A stretch of DNA of 15,387 nt from Nitrospirota bacterium (lineage in GTDB: Bacteria > Nitrospirota > Nitrospiria > Nitrospirales > UBA8639). The translations under genes and the position numbers were made by a program. The stretch spans positions 1-15,387 of the forward strand of contig JAOUGQ010000049.1 in assembly GCA_029865515.1 (NCBI GenBank). The letters are read 5' to 3'. Below the pieces are notes generated by a model that saw only the letters and a program-made list of their open reading frames with translations, was not told where the DNA came from and did no database searches. Positions 1 to 5,455 of this stretch are shown in pieces. Numbering within the stretch: the first letter of the stretch is position 1; the number at the start of each line of letters is the position of its first letter.

Positions 1-295
1 GTTTCCAGAGGGCAGCCGTCCAAGGCGATCGATAAAGATACCGTCCATGCAAAATAAACCGATGCACCCCATATTCCACAAAGGGATAGGCCATGAAAGT
101 TCCCACAACGCTCAAAACCAGAAGCATTGGAGAACCCGGATCATGGCGATACACCATGATCCCCAATGTACTACTTCCCATTAGCAACAAGAAATAGACC
201 TGGATACCTGGATAGGACACATAGGCCCATATGAGATCCCGAAATGACATTCGATCGAGATGATACTTCTGCTGGTACCACCGGCTCTTTAACAT
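1..295 (-). CDS. Fatty acid hydroxylase / sterol desaturase family protein, 5' part only
   Basis: This gene reads leftward from an ATG at 293-295 and runs off the left edge, so only the first 98 codons are seen. A purine-rich ribosome site (AAGGGG) lies about 10 bases upstream of the start. The visible protein has a short basic N-terminus, two hydrophobic membrane-type segments (about residues 21-48 and 57-76), and an EYGVHRFILHG motif at residues 74-84. In the latter, His78 and His83 form the first HX4H iron-binding cluster of the di-iron membrane hydroxylase superfamily. The following SPWTAALWK also fits that family, where the next histidine cluster normally follows. Members hydroxylate or desaturate acyl chains, sterols or sphingoid bases in membranes. 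Its position next to a ceramide operon suggests a sphingolipid or fatty acid hydroxylase, but the substrate is inferred. It is divergent from the HIT gene. Confidence 0.82.
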   Translation of the reverse strand, partial: MLKSRWYQQKYHLDRMSFRDLIWAYVSYPGIQVYFLLLMGSSTLGIMVYRHDPGSPMLLVLSVVGTFMAYPFVEYGVHRFILHGRYLYRSPWTAALWK

Positions 296-437
296 ACGTT
301 TGCTACCCCTTATTCCAATTAGATGCAAGCGACCTTCTGTCGGTGCTCACACATTGAAAGCCTGTCAATTGATTATAGGAACCTTTCATACTCGCCTCAA
401 GGTTTTCCGTCCTTATTAACCAAGAGGCGTTGCGACT

Positions 438-443
438 AAGGAG
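438..443 (+). promoter_or_regulatory. Shine-Dalgarno site of the HIT gene
   Basis: AAGGAG ends five bases before the ATG at 449. It supports that start over the nearby in-frame ATG four codons later. Confidence 0.75.
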
Positions 444-448
444 AACTC

Positions 449-907
449 ATGAACACCACCATGCAAAAGTTCGGATACCCTGACACCCTTGTCAAAGAAT
501 ATCAGAAATGGGTTGTGGTCTTGAGACCACAGCAAGTGACGCTTGGCTCTCTTGTGTTAATTTGCCAAGATGTCGCCAGCAAGTTTTCATTAATAAGCCC
601 TGAAGCCTTTGCGGAACTTCCTTATGCTATTCGGGAAATCGAGGCGGGTCTATCTAAAGCCTTTTCATATGAAAAAATAAATTACCTCATGCTGATGATG
701 GTCGATCCTGATGTCCACTTCCACGTGATCCCTCGCTATGGAACGACACGCACTTTCTGCCATCAGCATTTCTTTGACCATGGATGGCCTGGACCACCCC
801 TCCTAAAAAATTCCAATGAAACGTCACAGGAAATGAACCAAGAAATTTTGACTCACCTCAAAAACAGCTGGGGTCACAAAAATACTTGCTATTTTTCACC
901 TAAGTAA
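449..907 (+). CDS. HIT-family nucleotide hydrolase-like protein
   Basis: This is a 152-residue soluble protein, about the usual size of a single HIT domain. The diagnostic motif is DVHFHVIPR at residues 88-96. Aligned to the classical HxHxH pattern (HLHIHVIPR type), the first histidine is Asp88, while the central nucleophile His90 and the last His92 are kept. HIT proteins hydrolyse or transfer nucleoside monophosphates from AMP-linked substrates such as dinucleoside polyphosphates, AMP-amines and, in the Hint branch, acyl- or aminoacyl-adenylates. The gene sits 204 bases upstream of an acyl-AMP ligase, so a housekeeping role against acyl-AMP is conceivable; that is inference only. A strong ribosome site precedes it. 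It is probably a single-gene unit, because the gap after it contains its own promoter-like signals. Confidence 0.8.
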   Translation: MNTTMQKFGYPDTLVKEYQKWVVVLRPQQVTLGSLVLICQDVASKFSLISPEAFAELPYAIREIEAGLSKAFSYEKINYLMLMMVDPDVHFHVIPRYGTTRTFCHQHFFDHGWPGPPLLKNSNETSQEMNQEILTHLKNSWGHKNTCYFSPK

Positions 908-1011
908 ATCAAGCACCTTCTGTTGCTAAATAGACTCAATTCGCTGTTTTTTTGCTACAGATTATATAGAAGATGGGAAAATGTCCTCTCTTTCCCTTTA
1001 TTCTTTGTCAA

Positions 1012-1040
1012 TTATTGAATTTCATTCATGGCATTATAAT
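1012..1040 (+). promoter_or_regulatory. Candidate promoter of the sphingolipid operon
   Basis: The 204-base AT-rich gap before the acyl-AMP ligase contains a consensus -10 hexamer, TATAAT, at 1035-1040. The best-placed -35 is TTATTG at 1012-1017 (17-base spacer), which is weak. TTGTCA at 1005-1010 resembles a -35 better but is 24 bases away, which is too far. No other feature is evident in the gap. Only the -10 match is good. Confidence 0.35.
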
Positions 1041-1111
1041 TGCTTAACATTACAATGCTGCTTAGCGACTTATTGAGAATACGACTGCCATAAATCATCA
1101 TTAGAGACAAC

Positions 1112-2878
1112 ATGAACGCCACTCCAACTAATAATCAAATCGAACTCAGACCTGGGAACTTTGCCACACTTTCAGAAGCCCTTGACTATGCTGCTTCAGG
1201 GGAAACAGGATGTAATTTTTATTCTGGGAGAGGCAAATTAACCCATGTGGCTACCTATGCTGATCTACAAAAACAGGCTCAAAATTTGGCCAGAAGGCTG
1301 AATGGTTTAGGCCTCCCACGTGGAGCTCGGGTCGCCTTAATCGCAGATACCACCCCTGATTTCATTCGATTTTTTTTCGCTTGTCAGTATGCCGGTCTCA
1401 TTCCAGTTCCTCTACCGATTTCTTTGCATTTAGGCGGGCACCAGGCGTATGTCACCCAACTTAGACGCCTACTCCAAAACTGCCAAGCCTCAATTGCCAT
1501 GGCCCCAGAAGGCTTTTTACCATTTTTAGAGGAAGCATCGACTGAGCTTGATCTGGCTCTAATTGGTGGTCCTGAAACATTTGCCTCCCTGAAAGAAGCT
1601 GAGGGTCCGCTCGATCCACTGGCTCCACAAGAATTAGCCTATATCCAATACACCTCTGGTAGCACACGCTGGCCTAGAGGAGTTGAGGTCACTCAATCGG
1701 CGGTGATGACCAATCTATCCGGAATCATTCAGCATGGCTTACAGGTTCGTCCAGGTGACCGTTGCGTCTCATGGCTTCCCTTCTACCATGACATGGGACT
1801 AGTGGGATTCGTCCTTGGCCCGATAGCCTCACAACTCTCTGTTGATTATTTGAGCACTCGGGATTTCGCCATGCGGCCACGCCAATGGCTGAATTTGATG
1901 ACGAAGAGTCAGGCATCAATTTCCTTCAGCCCATCTTTTGGATATGAGCTTTGCGTGCGAAGGCTTGGTGAAGATTCCAATGAACCCTATGATCTCAGCT
2001 CCTGGCGGATAGCCGGGGTTGGAGCAGAAACAATTCGTGCCGATAGCCTCTCCCGGTTTGCTCAAACCCTGAACATGAGCGGGTTTAAACCTGAAGCCTT
2101 TTTGGCATGCTACGGGATGGCTGAATGTTCTTTGGCCATTAGCTTTGCCCCTCTTAATAAAGGGCTCGAAGTTGATCGAGTTGATGGAGATAGGCTCTCC
2201 AATAACAGGCAGGCGATTCCTTTTGTCCCATCTTTTACTGATGAGGACCAGGCTCGATGTAGCAAATTTGTGAATTGCGGGGTTCCGCTCCCTGGATATG
2301 AAGTCCAAATACGAAATACTAGGGGAGATGTCGTTGCAGAACGAGAAAGTGGAACTATTTTTGTACGAGGGGCCAGCATCATGTCGGGGTATTTTGAAGA
2401 CCCGGCCTTGACCAAAGAAGTGCTTTCCCCCGATGGCTGGCTCAATACGGGCGACATTGGTTATTGGATCGGAAACAGCCTAGTGATTATCGGCCGGTCC
2501 AAAGATATGATTATCATTAACGGTCGCAATATCTGGCCTCAAGATTTGGAATTCCTTGCAGAGCAACAACCAGAAGTTCGACCAGGCGATTCATCGGCTT
2601 TTTCCGTTACAGGACCCGATGGCCATGAAATAGCCATTATGGTCGTTCAATGTCGCGAAACAGATCTACAAAAGCGGGAAGAATTGGTTAATCGTTTACG
2701 GTCCTTAGTGCACAAAGATCTGTCCATTCCTTGCTACATTGAACTCATTCCACCCAGAACACTCCCTCGTACGTCATCTGGAAAATTATCCCGGTCTCGT
2801 GCGAAAGCTGACTTCCTGAGCCGTATACAGTGGGAAGAATTAGTGCCAATGTTGTCCACCACAGCCAGGTCTGCATAA
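1112..2878 (+). CDS. Fatty acyl-AMP ligase / acyl-ACP synthetase of the ceramide operon
   Basis: This is a 588-residue adenylate-forming enzyme. It activates a fatty acid with ATP to acyl-AMP and most likely passes it to the ACP encoded downstream. The core motifs are in order: phosphate loop TSGSTRWPRG at 181-190, LPFYHDMGL at 222-230, YGMAE at 334-338, TGD at 446-448, GRSKDMIIINGRN at 461-473 and the catalytic lysine in TSSGKLSRS (Lys558). The stretch at about 352-390, with SNNR followed by the NCG turn, and the HDMG and YGMAE forms resemble fatty acyl-AMP ligases more than acyl-CoA ligases. The phosphate loop has Arg in place of the usual Gly (STR) and Arg for Lys, a variant I believe occurs in one subgroup of this family. 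It is the first gene of the operon, with the SDR gene 38 bases on. In Caulobacter an acyl-CoA ligase-type gene is one of five genes needed for ceramide. A CoA ligase activity cannot be excluded. Confidence 0.86.
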   Translation: MNATPTNNQIELRPGNFATLSEALDYAASGETGCNFYSGRGKLTHVATYADLQKQAQNLARRLNGLGLPRGARVALIADTTPDFIRFFFACQYAGLIPVPLPISLHLGGHQAYVTQLRRLLQNCQASIAMAPEGFLPFLEEASTELDLALIGGPETFASLKEAEGPLDPLAPQELAYIQYTSGSTRWPRGVEVTQSAVMTNLSGIIQHGLQVRPGDRCVSWLPFYHDMGLVGFVLGPIASQLSVDYLSTRDFAMRPRQWLNLMTKSQASISFSPSFGYELCVRRLGEDSNEPYDLSSWRIAGVGAETIRADSLSRFAQTLNMSGFKPEAFLACYGMAECSLAISFAPLNKGLEVDRVDGDRLSNNRQAIPFVPSFTDEDQARCSKFVNCGVPLPGYEVQIRNTRGDVVAERESGTIFVRGASIMSGYFEDPALTKEVLSPDGWLNTGDIGYWIGNSLVIIGRSKDMIIINGRNIWPQDLEFLAEQQPEVRPGDSSAFSVTGPDGHEIAIMVVQCRETDLQKREELVNRLRSLVHKDLSIPCYIELIPPRTLPRTSSGKLSRSRAKADFLSRIQWEELVPMLSTTARSA

Positions 2879-2916
2879 GACCAACGTCACCTTTCCCAAA
2901 ACTTTCTCCACTGTCT

Positions 2917-3861
2917 ATGCACGCTACCGTTGCCCTGACCGGGGCTTCCGGTTTCATTGGTGGAGTCATTGCTCAACATTTACGAGGAGCCGGATGGCAT
3001 GTTCGTGGCCTGGTTCGATCTCCACAACAAGCTCAAAAGCTACAAGACCTTGAAATTGAACCCGTCCAAGGCAGCTTAGAAAGCCCTATCAGCCTTCTAG
3101 ATCTGGTCAGAGACTGCGTTGGAGTCATTCACTGCGCCGCCGCCATTCGAGGGGCTCGTCGAGAGGATTTTTATGCAACCAATGTGATGGGAGTATCCAA
3201 TATTATTAAAGCCTGTCTCGCGCAATCCTCTCCTCCACGCTTTGCTCTTCTTTCTTCTCTAGCCGCTCGTGAGCCATCACTCTCGCCTTACGCATGGAGT
3301 AAACATGAAGGTGAATTAGTCTTAGCACGTGAGGCTGGCATAATAGAGTGGAGTATTTTTCGTCCACCCGCAGTGTATGGTCCCCAAGACCGGGCACTTC
3401 TTCCTCTTTTTAAATTGTTACGCAAAGGGATTGGAATACAACTTGGTCCTTCTCAGGCCAAATTTTCCTTGATTCATGTGGACGATCTCGCAAAAGCTGT
3501 TCTTCATTGGCTGAAAAACGGAGGGCCACCCTTTCACACATTTGAGCTTGACGATGGATTCCCTGGAGGATATTCCTGGAACGATGTTTTTCGTCTTTCG
3601 AATCCTCGCCTCCGCATTTGCTTGCACATTGCACCCTTTATGTTAAAAATACTTGGGAAAACCAATGAAATCTTCTCGCGCATCTTTGGGTATGTTCCGC
3701 TTTTCACCGCTGGGAAGGTTGCCGAGCTTCTCCACCCCAATTGGGTCTGTGACAATACTCACATCACGCAAACACTAGGCTGGGCACCTCAAATCTCCCT
3801 CCAGGAAGGCTTGCGTCGTTTGTTCACATCGGATAGGCTCATGGCATCTCAAAGGGATTAA
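2917..3861 (+). CDS. cerR: Extended SDR reductase, CerR-like (3-ketosphinganine / 3-oxo-ceramide reductase)
   Basis: This is a 314-residue NAD(P)-dependent epimerase/dehydratase-family (extended SDR) protein. The nucleotide-binding motif TGASGFIGG lies at residues 8-16, IHCAAA at 71-76, a serine pair at 113-114, and the catalytic YxxxK is Tyr125-Lys129 (YAWSK), followed by FRPPAVYGP. The ATG at 2917 is chosen because the Rossmann fold begins only six residues later. An in-frame GTG at 2830 would overlap the ligase gene and add 29 residues unrelated to the fold. No clear ribosome site precedes 2917, so translation may depend on readthrough coupling. Bacterial CerR is an atypical extended SDR rather than a eukaryote-type ketosphinganine reductase, and it is encoded beside spt and an acp in Caulobacter, as here. 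The family is clear; the ceramide role rests on context. Confidence 0.8.
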   Translation: MHATVALTGASGFIGGVIAQHLRGAGWHVRGLVRSPQQAQKLQDLEIEPVQGSLESPISLLDLVRDCVGVIHCAAAIRGARREDFYATNVMGVSNIIKACLAQSSPPRFALLSSLAAREPSLSPYAWSKHEGELVLAREAGIIEWSIFRPPAVYGPQDRALLPLFKLLRKGIGIQLGPSQAKFSLIHVDDLAKAVLHWLKNGGPPFHTFELDDGFPGGYSWNDVFRLSNPRLRICLHIAPFMLKILGKTNEIFSRIFGYVPLFTAGKVAELLHPNWVCDNTHITQTLGWAPQISLQEGLRRLFTSDRLMASQRD

Positions 3862-3886
3862 AAGGGGTCTGTTAAAGGGGTCTGTT
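3861..3886 (+). repeat. Perfect 13-base tandem duplication
   Basis: AAAGGGGTCTGTT occurs at 3861-3873 and again immediately at 3874-3886, right at the stop codon of the SDR gene. GGGGTC-type phrases of this kind are, as far as I recall, common dispersed repeats associated with REP-type transposases (RAYT) in environmental genomes. That link is inference and no transposase is present here. Confidence 0.85.
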
Positions 3887-3904
3887 CTCTTTTTCCATAA
3901 AGAG
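3887..3904 (+). promoter_or_regulatory. Small hairpin in the SDR-ACP gap
   Basis: CTCTTT (3887-3892) pairs with AAAGAG (3899-3904) around the loop TTCCAT. The right arm overlaps the only G-rich ribosome-site candidate for the ACP gene (AGAGGGG, 3901-3907), so the fold could limit ACP translation. There is no T-tract after it, so it does not look like a terminator. The stem is short and AT-rich, hence low confidence. Confidence 0.3.
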
Positions 3905-3921
3905 GGGCTATAGTTAGTATC

Positions 3922-4167
3922 ATGATGAGTTATTCTGACATTCTTCCTCAGTTGCTTGATACACTAAAACCTTTTACCAAAGAAGGCTTTCGGTTGAAAG
4001 AAAAAACTGAACTGGTCGCTGAACTGGGATTGGATTCCTTGCAAGTCATGCAGGTCTTATTAAAAATTGAAGATCAATTTGATATTTCTATCCCTCTGAA
4101 TAACCTTCCCAATATCCGAACCGTTCAGGACTTAGGCCAAGAAATTGAAAAGTTACTGAAAGGGTAA
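3922..4167 (+). CDS. Acyl carrier protein dedicated to sphingolipid synthesis (AcpR-like)
   Basis: This is an 81-residue acidic ACP with the phosphopantetheine attachment motif ELGLDSLQVM; Ser39 is the attachment site. The four-helix ACP pattern is intact and the length is standard for a discrete ACP. It lies between the SDR and the Spt gene, starting three bases ahead of a second in-frame ATG (3925). Spt begins two bases after its stop. Its place between an acyl-AMP ligase and a serine palmitoyltransferase suggests that it carries the acyl thioester from the ligase to Spt. This is as in Caulobacter, where a specialised ACP rather than CoA is used. It is not likely to be the housekeeping AcpP, which normally sits with fatty acid synthesis genes. 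The ribosome site is weak or distant (AGAGGGG, 3901-3907). Confidence 0.9.
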   Translation: MMSYSDILPQLLDTLKPFTKEGFRLKEKTELVAELGLDSLQVMQVLLKIEDQFDISIPLNNLPNIRTVQDLGQEIEKLLKG

Positions 4168-4169
4168 AC

Positions 4170-5399
4170 ATGTCGCTGTTTGAGAAATTTCTTTCCATTC
4201 AAGAAGCCAGAAAAGATTTACTGAAAAGTGGGGTGAACCCGTTTCACATCACTGTTGAAAAGATTCTTTCTCCAACAGAAGCCATTATGAACGGCCGCAC
4301 AACCATCCTCGTTGGCACCAACAACTACTTAGGATTGACCTTTCACCCCGACTGCATCCATGCCGGTCAGGAGGCTCTTGCCCAAGAAGGGACCGGAACC
4401 ACAGGATCAAGGATGGCCAATGGATCATTTTTAAGCCATATGGAGCTTGAAAAATCTATCGCCGATTTCTATGGCGCTCCCTATGCAATCGTCTTTTCCA
4501 CTGGCTACCAAGCCAACCTTGGGGTTCTTTCAGCTCTTGCAGGCCCTGGGGATACTATTTTAATGGATGGGGATTCCCATGCCAGCATTTATGACGGATG
4601 CCGCCTGGGAGGGGCAGAAATCATCAGGTTTAAACATAATGATGTGGCAGATTTGGAAAAACGGCTCCGTCGATTGGGTGATCGAAGTCACCGGACCTTA
4701 ATTGTCGTTGAAGGCATTTATAGCATGCTGGGAGATCGAGCCCCGCTGTCTGAGATCGTCAAAGTGAAGAAAAAATATGGGGCGACCCTGGTCGTTGACG
4801 AAGCGCATTCCCTGGGCGTACTCGGACAACATGGCCGTGGCTTGGCTGAGGAAGCAGGTGTCGAACAAGACGTTGATTGCATCGTCGGGACATTCAGCAA
4901 AAGCCTGGGCTCGACCGGAGGGTTTGGAATAAGTTCCCATCCGGAATTCGAATTAATACGGTACGCCAGTCGTCCATATATTTTTACGGCTTCCCCTTGT
5001 CCGTCAGTTGTGGCTTCGACAAAAGCAGCCATTCGAATCATTCAGGCTCATCCAGAACTTCGTCGCCAGCTTTGGACCAATGCTCATCAATTGTATAATG
5101 GATTAATAAAAAGTGGATATACCCTTGGGGCAGAGGTAGGACCTATCATTGCCGCGATGATCCCCACCAAAGAACTGGCCCTAGCCATGTGGAAAGAACT
5201 CCTGGAAAATGGGATTTACGTCAACCTCATGATTCCCCCTGCGACTCCAAACGGCGAATGCCTCCTCCGATGCAGTGTCAGCGCAGCTCATACCGAGAAA
5301 CAAATTGAAAAAATCATTTCTGCTTTTGCAAATTTGTCTTATGCCACTCAGAACCACACCAACCTCCCTCACGAACAACCAGATGCAATCCTTCATTAA
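4170..5399 (+). CDS. spt: Serine palmitoyltransferase-like alpha-oxoamine synthase
   Basis: This 409-residue PLP enzyme of the alpha-oxoamine synthase family is close in length to soluble bacterial Spt. The expected role is decarboxylative condensation of L-serine with a long-chain acyl thioester to 3-ketosphinganine, in the cytosol. The motifs are GTNNYLGL (49-56), TGSRMANGS (78-86), DGDSHASIYDG with the PLP-stacking His137 (133-143), DEAHS (210-214), the Schiff-base Lys244 in TFSKSLGSTGG, RPYIFTAS (268-275), the PPATP loop (356-360) and the RCSVSAAHT segment with Arg367. DSHASIYDG, FTAS and PPATP resemble Spt more than BioF or 2-amino-3-ketobutyrate ligase. An AAAGGG ribosome site just inside the ACP 3' end precedes the ATG, so the two genes are probably translationally coupled. 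BioF is the main alternative, but no other biotin gene is nearby, and the ligase, SDR and ACP neighbours favour Spt. Confidence 0.88.
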   Translation: MSLFEKFLSIQEARKDLLKSGVNPFHITVEKILSPTEAIMNGRTTILVGTNNYLGLTFHPDCIHAGQEALAQEGTGTTGSRMANGSFLSHMELEKSIADFYGAPYAIVFSTGYQANLGVLSALAGPGDTILMDGDSHASIYDGCRLGGAEIIRFKHNDVADLEKRLRRLGDRSHRTLIVVEGIYSMLGDRAPLSEIVKVKKKYGATLVVDEAHSLGVLGQHGRGLAEEAGVEQDVDCIVGTFSKSLGSTGGFGISSHPEFELIRYASRPYIFTASPCPSVVASTKAAIRIIQAHPELRRQLWTNAHQLYNGLIKSGYTLGAEVGPIIAAMIPTKELALAMWKELLENGIYVNLMIPPATPNGECLLRCSVSAAHTEKQIEKIISAFANLSYATQNHTNLPHEQPDAILH

Positions 5400-5455
5400 A
5401 AAGGCTCGCATTTCGATTGCTAAAATAAAAAACATGCCATTTCCCCAACAGGCCA

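Noticed and set aside
1005..1040. TTGTCA and TATAAT as a paired sigma-70 promoter
   Set aside because: The 24-base spacer is too long. Only the -10 element is retained as a candidate, with a weaker -35.
1916..2308. 130-codon minus-strand open frame inside the acyl-AMP ligase
   Set aside because: It is antisense to a clearly conserved coding region, and its predicted protein has no recognisable domain.
2830..2916. GTG start giving a 343-residue SDR protein
   Set aside because: It overlaps the acyl-AMP ligase 3' end and adds 29 residues with no resemblance to the SDR fold. The ATG at 2917 starts just before the Rossmann motif.
4170..5399. Biotin synthesis gene bioF or 2-amino-3-ketobutyrate ligase
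   Set aside because: The DSHASIYDG, FTAS and PPATP features and the ligase, SDR and ACP neighbours fit Spt better, and no biotin or threonine-catabolism gene is near.
5399..5455. Tiny frame at 5434-5475 between spt and the fusion gene
   Set aside because: It has only 13 codons, no ribosome site, and overlaps the start of the long conserved gene.
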